A stretch of 64,000 nucleotides of DNA. Source: Xestospongia bergquistia. Taxonomy: Eukaryota > Porifera > Demospongiae > Haplosclerida > Petrosiidae. The notes under the pieces are model-generated. The model was not told the origin of the DNA and searched no databases. It was given only the letters and a program-made list of their open reading frames with translations. Where the stretch lies: NCBI GenBank assembly GCA_963965975.1, contig OZ014416.1:6696001-6760000 (forward strand), in the 5' to 3' direction. A program made the position numbers and the translations under genes. This document shows positions 48,247 through 60,443 of the stretch, in pieces (the first letter of the stretch is position 1; every line of letters starts with the position of its first letter).

Positions 48247-51200
48247 ATGGCTTCAAAGAAAGAGCAAGAAAGAATTGTAAGTATATTATCAAGTTATGCA
48301 GTATACTACATGTGTTAGTGTACAATTAATATATTACTTTTTATATGATAAATATGATGATATAGTAAATAGTGTAGGGCCAAAATTAATATTCATAAAC
48401 TTATTATTCATAGCACACTTTTAGTGTTGCTATGAATATAGTTAAAGTAATAATTATATACCATTGGGTGTGACCTGATGATTAACCATGAATATTATTA
48501 TACAATAATAAGGGTGGCTGTGCACCCCAGGCACCCCCCCCCCTTAGACCCGTTAGTGGTGAGTACTCTAACTCTTATAGTAGACTAGTGTCTGGTATTG
48601 TTATTACTAGTTGTATCCTTTGTTGTCTAGTTCAAGTGTTACGAAATGAAACTACTGTACAAATATTGTCACTTTGTGTATTTGACCTGTCCTATAGTGT
48701 TATTAGTCTCATATAATATATGTAGTTGTGTATGATTTACTATTTCTAAATGTAATGACTTGTTTTATTATTATATAGGACAGGGAACTTTGGGAGTCTG
48801 CTAGAAAGGGAAATGAAGAGAAAGTGAAACAATTAGTCCAGAATGGAGCAAACTTCAAATCTCGTCGTCGTCATCATTATAATGTAAGATCTCATTAGTT
48901 TATTATCTAGTCTGCTATTATTTGTATATACTAACTTAGTAATTAATTCAAAATATGTAGATTTAATGAGTATTAATTTTATTTAGCTGTGTTTGTATTG
49001 TGTATACACAGATATGTAATTGGATTTATTTCATATATTAAAATGTTTTTGTTCATCATATAGTGTTTATGGGAGCCTTATACAACACCTCATACTTTAG
49101 CTTACATCAATGGTCATGACATAATAGTAGATGTTCTTGAAAATGCAGGAGCTACTCCTGATTATGTAAGTATATACAAGTATAGTATGTAGTTGATGTC
49201 AATATTTATAATTACTAGAATACTTGTTTGTTACATTCATATCATGTACATGTACATACTTGTATACTACATGAAAATGTCTCCTAGTTGTTATCAAGTC
49301 CTAATACACATATCAATACATATATTGTTTATGTCTAGTTTTCTCCATACTACCTTTCTTATTACTAGCTACTAACTATAGCATTACTTTAAAGCATATT
49401 ATGTCACACTAATGTACAGTATACAGTGTCAATAATTACCTTCATATAACATCTACAAAAGAAACTGTCACAGATTGACTAAACAATTACATGTCACAGT
49501 AGCCACACCCACATTTATTCCTCACACGTATTTTAAATTATAACTATAATTATATTAACTTTAATAATATATTGGAGCACACAGTAAACATACTTTATTA
49601 CCTTATCTTACATCTTGTTAGATGACTAACTTATACCATATCAATATCATGAGCTGTTCATATAACAGACACAATATTCATTTTAATAGAGATCCTATCA
49701 TTCCATCTACATTTAGAATAATATGTAGTCATCTTTGAGATTTAGTACAAAGTATTCAGTAAAGCTAATAGACTTGTGTCAAACATTTATACAATAATTA
49801 TTAGAAGAATACATGTATATATAAAGAACTGGGAAATTAATTAGTGGTTTGTTGTACTAGTCACAATTATATGTAATTAAACTCAACACTTGTATATATT
49901 GTTGTATTTATTATGATGTATATTATCTGTATTTACTTGTTATGATTAATTAGAATGAAATTATGTTAGCAGCTGCTGCAAGAGGACTAGTAGACATAGT
50001 GAAAGAAACTATTCAAAAGAAGGCAAATGTAAATTATCAGGACAAAGATGGAGTAAGTTATTATCTTATAATAATAAACGATTGTTTACTAGTAATAGAT
50101 ACTTTTTCTGTCATTAATTTGATAATTACAAGTTTGTAGATAAGTTTTACTTTGTTAATTGTTTGGTATTATTTATTATTAAACTTTTAATTATAGCTAT
50201 ACATCTACAAAAAGTAAATTAAAAAGAAACAATTTCTAAAAATAAATTAAACTTAGTGATGAGTAACATCATTCCAATACAGAGAATACAAACAAGACAG
50301 TAGGAATGACAATTGTATTTTCCCTACATAATATCACAGTCATAGAATGCAACAATGCATCACTGATATTATTTAAGTGATTTTAATATAGTTGGTTAAT
50401 ATCCTAATTTTTAGCACCAACTATGTAATTATGTAAAGATAATGTAATTGTCTTTGAACAATGCTAGAGTTCTTTCTATGAACATTCTATCAGCTTTATT
50501 GTTCCCATTACAAGGTTAAAAAATGTGTCAGATGTTTCCTTGCTATGTTGTACATAGAAATTTGGACATTTGCCTTGTCCACACAGACAACAGTATGTTA
50601 GTACAGATTTCTCTGTGTATTCATAATACACTTTTTAAAACTTACCTAGGTTACACCCCACCAGCCATAAATGCGTTTTAATTTTATCAGTTATATCCAT
50701 ATATGAAAATAGATATAGCTGTAATTTCAATGACAGTTAGTTATGAAGTTGTATGGTCTTTCATGATGCTCATGTACTCCTAATAGTACACAGTAATCAT
50801 TCTCAATGTCTACTATTAGGATATGAATATTATCAGTCGTAGTTTTAATAATATTCCTAGTAATATAAAGAAAGTTAGTGGCTAATTAGGTTTTGAGATG
50901 GTCATTGTATATTATAATAACTACATTGTAAAAAAGATGTACTTCTAGTAAAACCTCTAAGCTGTCATTATATTGTAGCAAATAACTTGTAATGTTGTTA
51001 TGATATGAATACTGTCACTATGATGTAACTGATTGACTTTATACATTTATCTACTGTAGTATTGAAAGTAATTAATTTATAGCTACAATATTTACTGTTT
51101 ATTCTTTCTATAGGGTCATCGGACTGCTTTGCATTATGCTTCAAGGACAGGACATATTGAAACAGTCCAGTCACTGTTAACAACTAATGCAGATCCCAAT

Positions 51201-54200
51201 ATTTGTGACGAGGTTTGTAAAGGATTTTTTAGAAACATTTGTTTACTAGTATCTTAATGGTTATCAAAGTTGTATATGAACATTCTATAAACTGACCACA
51301 CAGTGACTATAATATATGTAAAAGTCATTCAAAAGTTTTTTACCACAAGAAGATGGAAAATATATCAAAGTATACATATACAACAAAGTCATGACTTTAT
51401 CTCTGTACTCATATATTTTCAATTGACATTAAGTGTAACATTATTGCTGTTCATATAAACACGAGGAGGTATGTAAACTGAAACTCCACCCTGTTATTAC
51501 TATATAAATTCCCAAAATGGTGACTGAAGTGTTGTTGCTTGCTTTGGTTTACAGATGATAAAGAAGGAAATAGAAATGAATAACAATGTGGGTGTGTCCT
51601 ACATTTACTCAACAGCTGCAACAAGGACAGTTTCACAATTTGCTTTAAGAAATGTGCCTGGCTGGCCATTTTCTTCCATGCATTTCTCCTGCATCATTGT
51701 ACCTTTTGCTAGATACTTGCCACAAGTAAAGGAAATAGCAAACAGCCTCAATAACCTTCAAAGAGTTCTCCATATTATAAATTGTAAAATAAAATGCCAC
51801 CAGTACTACCTACTGCGATAGTTGTTTAAACAGTTGATAACATTTACCTTTTTCATTTTAAACAAGAGGAAATTAGTGTTCTAATAGTTTAAAGTTTGTT
51901 CATTAGTAACAGAAAACATTGGCTATTGTCTACTATCAGAATTTGAATATTATCAGTCATAGCTTAAATAATACTAATAGTAGACTAATATCTTCACCTT
52001 ACCGCCGGAAATTAGTAGTGGGTGTAAGTACTATACATACCACATACCACAGATCATAAATTAAATACTTGTGGTGTTATTATTATATTACATGAAAATG
52101 AAAGCCCACATGTCTACGTGTATAAAGTTGATTTTCTTTTCTTGTAAGAACAAGTTTATTAACTACAGTAGTATAGTACTTTATCTATATCTATATGATT
52201 AAAGTGTTACAGTTAGAATGAATTTCTGATCACACTGTTTTCTCTCTTCAAACGGCAGCCATTTTATTGATTAATGAATTCACGAGATCACATTCCTCGT
52301 GGTCAATGGCATCTCCTATACTTTGCTTATGGAAAGTAGAGCCAATCTTGTTCTTGTGGGTCCTGTCATATAAAAATGATGTCAAAAGAACCAGATGTTC
52401 GTCAGGAAACCACTTAACTTTGAAATTTGAATTTTGTCGAGTTATTAGAAATTTATGATAAGTTTTTTATCGGCAAGGTGAACACGAACAGACTTTAGTA
52501 GGGTTCATTTTTATTGTCTATTATAATAACCACAATGTAAAAAAATGTACTAGTAAAATTTAAAGCTGTCATTATTGTAGCAAATAATTTGTAATGTTGT
52601 GATTTAAATACTGTCACTATGATGTAATAGATTGTCTTCATATTTACTATTTATTCTTTCTATAGGATCATAAGACTGCTTTGCATTATGCTTCAAGGGA
52701 AAGACACATTAAAATAGTTCAGTTACTCTTAACAGCTAAGGCAGATCCCAATATTTGTGACAAGGTTTGTATTATGTCTAGAGATGGTACTTTATACATT
52801 TATCTATTGTAGTATTGACAGTTATTATTACAGGGCAAAACCAACCCTACTATCCACTATTTGGATATGAATATCATCTATTGTTATTAATATTAGATAT
52901 TGGGGAGGTAGACTGTCTTTCTTTGCTTCAGTCTTGACACTTTTAGACATTGAACTATTATTTTAAAGAGCAAATCCTTTAAACAGTCTAAGGATATAAT
53001 TATCAATCAAGTTTGTTTTTGATAATAAAAGTAGCAAGCCAAGTAATTTGAAACTTAGACTGTAAGTAGTCAATACTTGTTTTTCTTACTGTTTCATGAT
53101 TAAGATTTACAAGTACTGTATTATCAAAGATACATTAACAGAGTGACTACATCATTATCTCATAAAGGATTTTTAGAAACTTTTTTTTACTAGTATCTTA
53201 ATGATTATGAAAGTTGTATATGAATATTCTATAAAAATGACCACACAGTGACTATATATATGTAAAAGTCATTCAAAAGTTTTTACCACAAGAAGATGGC
53301 AATAGTATACATATACAACAAAGTCATGACTTTATCTCTGTACTCATATGTTTTCAATTGCCACTAACTTCATAACAAGCACATGTAATTCTACATGTAT
53401 CATCTATGAATAATTCCTTTTAATATTCTTTACATAACACTACTAATGTGTGACTATTTGTAATGTAAATTTTATAAAATCAGGAGACTGATTGCACAGT
53501 GCTTTAAAACAAGGTCATCTTATGATGGCTGAGTTAGGTTTACACAATGATATGATCTGACGCTGATCCTAATATTCATGTATTGTGTGTAGTTTGTATT
53601 TTATTTGTTGTCTCTACTACATGTACATATATGTAGTACTACCTGTCTAGTAAGACATGATATATACCCTTGATAAAAGGCCAGTGTGTTAGGCACAGTT
53701 GAAATAGCTTTTAATAATAGTTAATGATGTTATGGAAACATAAATTATAACCTTCTACATTATTGTGTTTATTTTTCTCTATATTTTGGAAATGTCAATA
53801 AACTTCTCTAAATTAATGATTTTAATCACAATGACTTAATCAAGATTATATTTGATACCTGTAGTTTCATTACTACTCCTTGTTTGACTTTACTACTTAC
53901 CATATAATGGATTCCAATATGTTTATTGTCAGTTCATTTGTGATAAAGGGAGCAATATATTAGTAATATCTCTATAGTCTAGTTGATGTGTTATCGACAC
54001 TCACACAACAACTGTCCAATTTATAGTATATGTAACTTATATCATACATAATGTTTGCTTTAATTTAACACACTAATATTGTAATTTATAATAGTTTTAA
54101 TTTTTTAAGTAATGATTATATGTAAGTATATTTTATGAAAGCATAGTATTTAAATATTGTAGTAATAATATATCTCATTTTATAGTGGGGAAATACTCCA

Positions 54201-54523
54201 GTACATATGGCACATTGGTATGGTCATTATAACATTGTTGAGCTCTTACATTCTTTTGGAGGAGATATGGACCAAGTTAGAAATGTAAGTGATAAATATA
54301 ATAATATATTTACTGTATATGATGACATGGACATAGTGATCTTACATGTTATGATATATTATAAACATGACCTAATTATATGTTGGTACATGTCACAGTT
54401 ATAATATATTATTTATTTTAACAGGATAAGTTACTTTTGACTTCAGCTGAAAAGGGTGATATACATAATGTAAATGTAGCACTTACATCAGGTGCTAATG
54501 TCAATGTTCATGATTTATTGAAG
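48247..54523 (+). CDS. Ankyrin-repeat protein, first part (seven or more repeat exons)
   Basis: Exon 1, 48247-48276, starts MASKKEQERI at an ATG and ends at GTAAGT. All following exons are phase 0 and encode about one 33-residue ankyrin repeat each: 48779-48883 (35 codons), 49064-49165 (34), 49954-50052 (33, DIVKETIQKKANVNYQDKDG), 51114-51212 (TALHYASRTGHIETVQSLL), 52666-52764 (TALHYASRERHIKIVQLLL), 54186-54284 (TPVHMAHWYGHYNIVELL) and 54425-54523 (LLLTSAEKGDIHNVNVAL). The TALHYA-GH---V-LLL signature is the helix-turn-helix of ankyrin repeats, which act as protein-binding scaffolds. A decayed repeat lies near 53485-53590. No other domain was recognised, so the cellular role is unknown. The gene probably continues into the repeats at 60.4-63.0 kb. 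Confidence 0.75.
51555..51821 (+). CDS. Conserved 88-codon frame (MIKK), unknown, copy 1
   Basis: Begins MIKKEIEMNNNVGVSYIYS directly after a pyrimidine-rich TTTACAG acceptor-like site and contains TVSQFALRNVPGWPFSSMHF and FARYLPQVKEIANSLNN. The second copy, 59276-59539, is intact as well and differs by five residues. Upstream sequence in both contains AAAATGGTGACTGAAG. It might be an alternative terminal exon of the ankyrin gene. Because it lies within a duplicated segment, the open frame could also be inherited by chance. No family recognised. Confidence 0.35.
   Translation: MIKKEIEMNNNVGVSYIYSTAATRTVSQFALRNVPGWPFSSMHFSCIIVPFARYLPQVKEIANSLNNLQRVLHIINCKIKCHQYYLLR
53485..53590 (+). pseudogene. 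Decayed ankyrin-repeat exon
   Basis: After TCAGGAGACTG the sequence retains, in broken frames, traces of a repeat ending DADPNIH. The same lesions are present at about 61965-62070, so decay preceded the segmental duplication. Confidence 0.5.
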
Positions 54524-54692
54524 GTTAGTATACTTATTATAGTATATGTATTGTTAGTAGTACCTGTGGTCTGTTAGTACATACTTTAGAGTACTACTAT
54601 AAAGGTGAGTTCACACAACTACACTTGTTATATGTCATGTTATGTTCTTAGTGTTGTGTTGCACAGCATCATTGCTGTTCATATAAACAAGT

Positions 54693-54880
54693 TGTAATGT
54701 TACTCGTAACTCAAAACAACTCTTTTGCAAACAAACAACGACCTCTCTTCTTACTAGAGACACCCATCAAAACTGAGCATGCTCAAACATTACAATAACA
54801 ACACAATATGAATAATCATAAGATACATACACAAGTATATGAATAACCATAAGATACATACACAAATGCAATCCATTACA
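54693..54880 (-). repeat. 3' LTR of the Gypsy element
   Basis: 188 bp, beginning TGTAATGTTACTCG and ending AATCCATTACA in plus orientation, so both ends form the expected TGT...ACA inverted termini. The right neighbour TCTCCCCTCTTAAG is, on the minus strand, a purine tract. Confidence 0.88.
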
Positions 54881-54894
54881 TCTCCCCTCTTAAG
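54881..54894 (-). other. Polypurine tract
   Basis: Minus strand CTTAAGAGGGGAGA directly upstream of the 3' LTR, the expected plus-strand primer site for reverse transcription. Confidence 0.75.
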
Positions 54895-54906
54895 CTAATA
54901 AGTAAG

Positions 54907-55392
54907 TCAGTCTGGGGGACGAACAGTTATTCCTGAGCGAGAATGGGTAGTAATACTTCTAGGTCTAGTTTCCAACTCTGTATCAGGTGATTCTTCACTT
55001 CTGACTCTAAGGTCTCTTTGATTTCTACGAACTTGTCCAGATGGCGTATTGACTAAATAAGATCTAGGAGTATTAGCAGGTTGAACAATTTGACCGGGTA
55101 CCTGTCTTCCTCCAGTATTCACCCACACTGATAAGTCATCTGGATATGGTGGTAAAGGTCTGACTCGATGACGACGATCATAATAACGCTTTTGTTCCAC
55201 CTTGAGTTTCTGGTCTAGCCTCCTGAAATTCTTAAGATATGGCCATTTAGGAATAAAGAGATGTTTAATCTGTGGAACATTAGTATGTACCCTGCGACCC
55301 ATTAATAATTCAGCTGGGCTGAGTCCACACCAAGGCATAGGAGTTGCCCTGTAGGTTAAAAGAGCCAAATGAATGTCTTGTGAATTTTCCAA
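54907..55392 (-). pseudogene. Integrase C-terminal part of the Gypsy element
   Basis: Frame of 161 codons with LALLTYRATPMPWCGLSPAE followed by LLMGRR, the standard segment after the integrase core, then RYYDRRHRVRPLPPY and a C-terminal tail that would bind DNA or chromatin. It is out of frame with the core segment upstream, so a frameshift lies near 55380. Confidence 0.8.
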
Positions 55393-56071
55393 TAGATCTT
55401 TACTGTCCTCTCAGCTAAGCCATTTGACTGAGGGTAATAGGGACTGCTTGTAACATGTACAAAGCCATACGACTGTCTAAACTCATTCATTTCCTCAGAA
55501 ACAAACTGGGGTCCATTATCACTCATAAAGGTTAGGGGAATTCCATGCAGGGAGAAAATAGACTTTAAACCTGTTATTACATTCGTGGAGGTTGTAGAGG
55601 TGAGCTTTTGGACTTCCACAAATCTGGAATAGTAATCCACTACCAAAAGATACGTAGTCTTCTTCAGTTCAAACAGATCTGCTGCTACTCTTTCCCAGGG
55701 ATGGCTAGGAAGAGGAATTTGTAACAATGGTTGAGTAGGAGGGGGTGTGGTCTTCAAACACTGTGGACAGGATTTAACAAATGTTTCTACCTGTTTGGCT
55801 ACACCTGGCCACCACACTGCTCAGGAGACTCTCTGACGACAACGATGAATACCTTGGTGACCATAGTGAATTTTAGAAAGGGTTTCGGCCTGTAAATTTT
55901 TGGGACAACAATATGAGTACCAAACAACAACAAATCATCCACAATGCTAAGTTCACTCCTCACCTTCCAATAGCTTCTATACTTTTCTTCGATTCTATGA
56001 CGGCCTGGCCATCTTTGGTTGCAGTAAACTATAATTTGGGAACAAATAGGGTCAGCTTTTGAGCTTGACAA
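55356..56071 (-). pseudogene. Integrase zinc-binding and catalytic core of the Gypsy element
   Basis: Spans two frames, 55799-56071 and 55356-55817. The core has CPQCLKTTPPP, VAADLFE (first Asp), MSDNGPQFVSEEM (second Asp) and QSNGLAERTVK (Glu), giving the D-D-35-E triad of retroviral-type integrases that insert the cDNA. The upstream part (LLLFGTHIVVPK) is the region before the HHCC finger, whose residues are scrambled by a frameshift. Confidence 0.8.
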
Positions 56072-56889
56072 TAGACCTCTAAACGATCAGGATTGAGTGG
56101 TAGAGAGGAAACAATAGCATGTAGAAATGATTCCATATCCATATTATCAAAACAGTCACTTGAACTGATGATGGGAGCTCGAGAGAGGGTATCTGCTGTA
56201 TAAAGCAGTTTACCAGGAATATGAGAAATGGAATAATCAAATCGTGAGAGATGAAGTCGGAAACGCAAAATTCGAGGTGGTAAACTATCAAGATTGGCTT
56301 TTCCAAGTAATGCTATGAGAGGTTTATGGTCTGTTTCTAACCTGATATGTTTACCTAAAATGTAGTTTGAGAACTTCCTACAGGACCATACAAGGGCTAA
56401 TGCTTCCTTCTCGATTTGTGAGTATCAACGTTCAGTGTCACTCATTGACCTGGATGCATAGGCAACAGCTTTCCACTGGGTGTGTTGCTGTTGTTGTAGA
56501 AGGACCGCTCCTAATCCATATGTAGAAGCATCTGCACATATCTTCGTTTCAGCTGCAGGATCATATAGGGCTAGAACAACTGGTTTTGTTAGCTCTCTCT
56601 TGACATTTTCAAAAGCAGTATCTTGATGGTCAGTCCAAACCCAGGCCCGCTTAGGGCTGAGGAGCTCACGAAGAGGTTGAGAAAGGTCGGACATTTGAGG
56701 GCTGAATTTCCCTAACTGATTGATCATACCCATGAATCGTCTAAGTTGGGTGAGTGTCTTAGGTGTTTCCATCTTGAGAATAGCAGCTGTTTTACTAGGG
56801 TCTGGAGAGATTCCACATTTATTGATCTTATGACCTAAAAAATAGAGAGAGTCTTTAAAGAACTCACATTTATTCTTGTTTAGAGTCAC
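56029..56889 (-). pseudogene. RNase H and RT connection domain of the Gypsy element
   Basis: Frame from 56889 (KCEFFKDSLYFLGHKI, RRFMGMINQLGKF, then DASTYGLGAVLLQ at the start of RNase H) continues in the same frame past a single TGA at about 56425 into YSQIEKEALALV, TDHKPLIALLG and LRFRLHLSRFDYSISHIPGK. RNase H removes the RNA strand during reverse transcription. It is shifted against the RT segment upstream (frameshift at about 56890-56940). Confidence 0.85.
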
Positions 56890-56897
56890 TCCTGCTG

Positions 56898-58703
56898 CTA
56901 AGATCTTCTGTAATACTGAATGAAGTCTAGCATCATGTTCTTGACAATTTTCCCAAAGATAAGGACATCATCCATATGACAGAGTACTCCTTCCTCACTG
57001 GCTAGCATATCGCTCATCCTTCTTTGGAAGCACTCAGGAGCACTACATATACCAAAGGGTAATTTGTTGAACCAAAATCTACCAAATGAAGTTATAAATG
57101 TGATAAGAGGTCTTGACATCTCATCCAAAGGTATTTGCCAAAAGCCGCAATTGGCATCTAATTTACTAAAAACTGTAGCTCCAGCTAACTGAGCTAAGGT
57201 CTCGTCTACCGTTGGCAATGGATGTACTTCTCTCAATACCCCCTCATTGAGTGGCCTGAAGTCAACACAGATACGGACATTCCCTGACTTTTTTGGGACC
57301 ACTACCATCCCGGCACACCAATCAGTTGGCTGGTTAACTCTGGAAATGACTCCTAGAGACTCCATTCGTATTAGTTCTTCTGCGACCTTTTTCCTTAGTG
57401 GAAGGGGAACGTTTCGTGGAGTAAACAGGGAATATGGTTGAGCATCTGCCTTCATTTTGATAGCATAACTGACCTTGAAGGTACCTAGACCTGTAAACAA
57501 TGCTGGATATTGATCAGTGATCCCTTGAGTAACTGTGTGTACATGCGACAACATTCCCAGAGCTTGAATGGCAGGTAGACCAAGAAGGTTCTCTCTCAGT
57601 CCTTTCACGACATAGACTAAGTGATCGCATGACTTTCCTTTGTATGAGAGTGATGCTAACAGCTCACCCAGAACTGACAAACGCCTTTGGTCTGGACCAC
57701 ACAGACTCTTTGACGATTTCCTTAGTTTTTTCAAATTAAGTTGTGTGAGAATGTTCTCAGCTAGAACAGTAACCTCGGCACCAGTATCTACCTTAAAGGT
57801 GACTTCTTTCCCATCAACCAACACTTTACAGTTCCATGATTTTGATTGACTCTTAGAAACAACTGTGTTCAGGTAAAATCCCTTTTCTTCCTCATCAGAT
57901 TCTAAAGAGGGTGTTACTACATTAGCAACAGACCTTGAGAAACACTGGGAGCGGTAATGCCCCTTTTTCTGACAGGTATGACACACAGCATCCCTGGCAG
58001 GGCAGGTCTGTCTAGAATGTGGGCCTTTGCCACACCTTGTACATTTGTGGTTAGTCCCTGACCTTTGTCTGGGGCCTCCTTTGGGTGGTACTCTGAAGGG
58101 TCTCCTTTGTTGTCCAGAGGTTTTTTTCTCCTTTAGTGTATCCACTGTCTTCATGTCTCCCTGACCACACTTTAAAATCTCTTGTTGCTCATGCACGGCC
58201 TCACGCAGCCTCACCATTTTCTTAGCTTTTTCCAGTGTCAAGTCCGCATCTATTTGCATCCGCTCTGATAACGAACTATCACGAATACCGACCACAATTC
58301 GGTCTCGGATCATTTCTTCTTTCATGGCTGCAAAATCGCAGTTCTCTGCTAGACTGTACAAACTGGTTATAAATTGCTCAACAGACTCCCCTTCACTCTG
58401 ACTACGCTGATTAAATCTGGCGCGCTCAAAAATGGTATTTCTTCTAACCTGGAAGAAGGCATCAAATTTAGTAAGGACTGCCGCGTACGATTTCCGGTCA
58501 TCCTCGGAGATGTTAGTAGAAGTAAGGGTATCTTCGGCATCTTCGCCCATACAATATAATAGTGCGCTGACCTGTCTCTCATCAGATTCACCGGAGAGAC
58601 CAGAGGCTAGTCTATATTGGTCGAATCGTCGTTTCCACTTAGACCACTGATCAGGTGTCTTGAACGAGAACTGAGAAGGAGGCTCTAGTTGAATACTGGC
58701 CAT
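56898..58703 (-). pseudogene. Gag-protease-RT fusion frame of the Gypsy element
   Basis: 601 codons from an ATG at 58703. The first 200 residues are a gag-type helical domain (FSFKTPDQWSKWKRRFDQYR, FNQRSQSEGESVEQFITSLY). Two CX2CX4HX4C zinc knuckles follow (CTRCGKGPHSRQTC and CHTCQKKGHYRSQC, around residues 220-255). The aspartic protease site VDTGAEVTVLA is near residue 305. The RT fingers and palm carry DFRPLNEGV, FSKLDANCGFWQIPL (motif A), LPFGICSAPECFQRRM and the catalytic box CHMDDVLIFG. After that the frame breaks. Gag and pol are in one frame, which is common in this group. The start codon overlaps the primer-binding site. Confidence 0.9.
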
Positions 58704-58719
58704 CCCACTCCTGACACCA
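58702..58719 (-). other. Primer-binding site complementary to tRNA-Leu
   Basis: Minus strand TGGTGTCAGGAGTGGGAT lies next to the 5' LTR, separated from it by two bases. It is complementary to the 3' end expected for tRNA-Leu(CAG) including CCA, judged from the usual animal tRNA-Leu acceptor and T-arm sequence. The gag ATG begins inside it. Confidence 0.7.
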
Positions 58720-58721
58720 TG

Positions 58722-58886
58722 TGTATGTTACTCGTAACTCAAAACAACTCTTTTGCAAACAAACAACGACCTCTCTTCTTACTAAAGACACACGTGATAA
58801 TAAACAAAACTGAGCATGCTCAAACATTACAATAACAACACAATATGAATAATCATAAGATACATACACAAATACAATCCATTACA
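58722..58886 (-). repeat. 5' LTR (variant) of the Gypsy element
   Basis: 165 bp. It shares ends and most of its length with the left LTR but lacks the duplicated AAGTATATGAATAACC segment, and has a CACGTGATAATAAAC insertion. It therefore belongs to a different subfamily copy than the left LTR. Confidence 0.85.
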
Positions 58887-59031
58887 ATCATGATATACAT
58901 GGAGGTGGTACAACTAGTATGTGTACTGTTTGTGTCAAAATATTTTGATCATTGTGGAAGTGATATCATCAATATTATACTATATATAATATAATACTCT
59001 CCACCCCAAATCTTACCTCTAAACTCTTATG

Positions 59032-59172
59032 CACCTCTCTTCTTACTAGAGACACCCATCAAAACTGAGCATGCTCAAATATTACAATAACAACACAATA
59101 TGAATAATCATAAGATACATACACAAGTATATGAATAACCATAAGATACATACACAAATGCAATCCATTACA
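59032..59172 (-). repeat. Truncated outer LTR
   Basis: Matches the right 141 bases of the left LTR nearly exactly, including the segment missing from the inner 5' LTR. It ends CCATTACA and is followed by the target duplication CAAGT. Confidence 0.85.
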
Positions 59173-59275
59173 CAAGTGACAACATGTAAACTAAAACTCC
59201 ACTGTTGTCATTACTTTATAAACTTTATTACTCCAAAATGGTGACTGAAGTGTTGTTGTTTACTTTGCTTTACAG

Positions 59276-59539
59276 ATGATAAAGAAGGCAATAGAAATGA
59301 ATAACAATGTGGGTGTGTCCTATATTTTCTCAACAGCTGCAACAAGGACAGTTTCACAATTTGCTTTAAGAAATGTGCCTGGCTGGCCATTTTCTTCCAT
59401 GCATTTCCCCTGCATCATTGTACCTTTTGCTAGATACTTGCCACAAGTAAAGGAAATAGCAAACAGCCTCAATAACCTTCAAAGAGGTCTCCATATTATA
59501 AATTGTAAAATAAAATGTCACCAGTACTACCTACTATGA
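59276..59539 (+). CDS. Conserved 87-codon frame (MIKK), unknown, copy 2
   Basis: Same frame as at 51555-51821 (MIKKAIEMNNNVGVSYIFS onward), uninterrupted, ending one codon earlier. A third copy starts at 63292 but is disrupted by a frame change and then by a retrotransposon at 63456. Confidence 0.35.
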   Translation: MIKKAIEMNNNVGVSYIFSTAATRTVSQFALRNVPGWPFSSMHFPCIIVPFARYLPQVKEIANSLNNLQRGLHIINCKIKCHQYYLL

Positions 59540-60443
59540 TAGTTATTTAAACAGTTGATAATTTTTACTTTTTTTCATTTTAAACAAGAGGAAATTAGTG
59601 TCCTACTAGTTTAAAGTTTGTTCATTAGTAACAGAAAACATTGGCTATTGTCTACTATCAGATTTTGAATATTAGAGTCATAGGTTAATAATAGTAAAAG
59701 TAAGTAATATGAGCTTGCAGCCGGAAATTAGTAGTGGGTGTGAGTAGTATACATACCACATACCACAGATCATAAATTAAATACTTGTGGTGTTGTATTA
59801 TTATATTACATGAAAATGAAAGCCCACGTGTCTACGTGTATAAAGTTGATTTTCTTTTCTTGTAATAACAAGTTTATTAACTACAGTAGTATAGTACTTT
59901 ATCTATATCTATATGATTAAATTGTTACAGTTAGAATGAATTTCTGATCACACTGTTTTCTCTCTTCAAACGGCAGCCATTTTATTGATTAATGAATTCA
60001 CGAGATCACATTCCTCGTGGTCAATGGCATCTCTTATACTTTGCTTATGGAAAGTAGAGCCAATCTTGTTCTTGTGGGTCCTATCATATAAAAAATGACG
60101 TCAAAAGAACCAGATGTTCGTCAGGAAACCACTTGACTTTGAATTTCGTCGAGTTATTAGAAATTTATGATAAGTTTTTTATTGGCAAGGTGAACACGAA
60201 CAGACCTTAGTAGTCAGTAGGGTTCATTTTTATTGTCTATTATAATAACCACAATGTAAAAAAAATGTACTAGTAAAACTTAAAGTTGTCATTATTGTAG
60301 CAAATAATTTGTAATATTGTTATAATTTAAATACAGTCACTATGATGTAACTGATTGACTTTATATATTTATCTACTGTAGTATTCAACAGTTATTAGTA
60401 ATTAATTTGTAGCCACATTATTAACTGTTTATTCTTTCTATAC

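Larger units (their letters stand above)
51440..54690. repeat. Segmental duplication of the ankyrin gene, copy 1
   Basis: This segment is paralogous to 59180-63170 in the same order and orientation: the MIKK frame, a non-coding kilobase, ankyrin exons, a decayed ankyrin exon, then the two final repeat exons. A third copy starts at about 63180 and is cut at 63456 by a retrotransposon. The Ty3/Gypsy element sits at the boundary between copies 1 and 2. Confidence 0.85.
54693..59172 (-). mobile_element. Ty3/Gypsy LTR retrotransposon, degenerate and chimeric
   Basis: Minus-strand element with gag-protease-RT-RNase H-integrase order, placing it in Ty3/Gypsy. It is flanked by a 5-bp target duplication CAAGT (54688-54692 and 59173-59177). 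The left LTR (54693-54880) is the 3' LTR. At the 5' side there are two LTR-like segments: 58722-58886 next to the internal region, and a truncated one, 59032-59172, next to the target duplication, separated by 145 bp of foreign sequence. At least four frameshifts and one stop interrupt the coding region, so it cannot move on its own. It lies between the two duplicated parts of the ankyrin gene, opposite to its transcription. Confidence 0.9.

Noticed and set aside
52200-52500. Possible exon with INEFTRSHSSWSMASPILCL
   Set aside because: It is duplicated at 59970-60230 only as part of the segmental duplication; the second copy loses the frame and no motif is visible.
57247-58650. Plus-strand frames opposite the gag-pol frame
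   Set aside because: They are antisense shadows of the Gypsy coding sequence, without domains.
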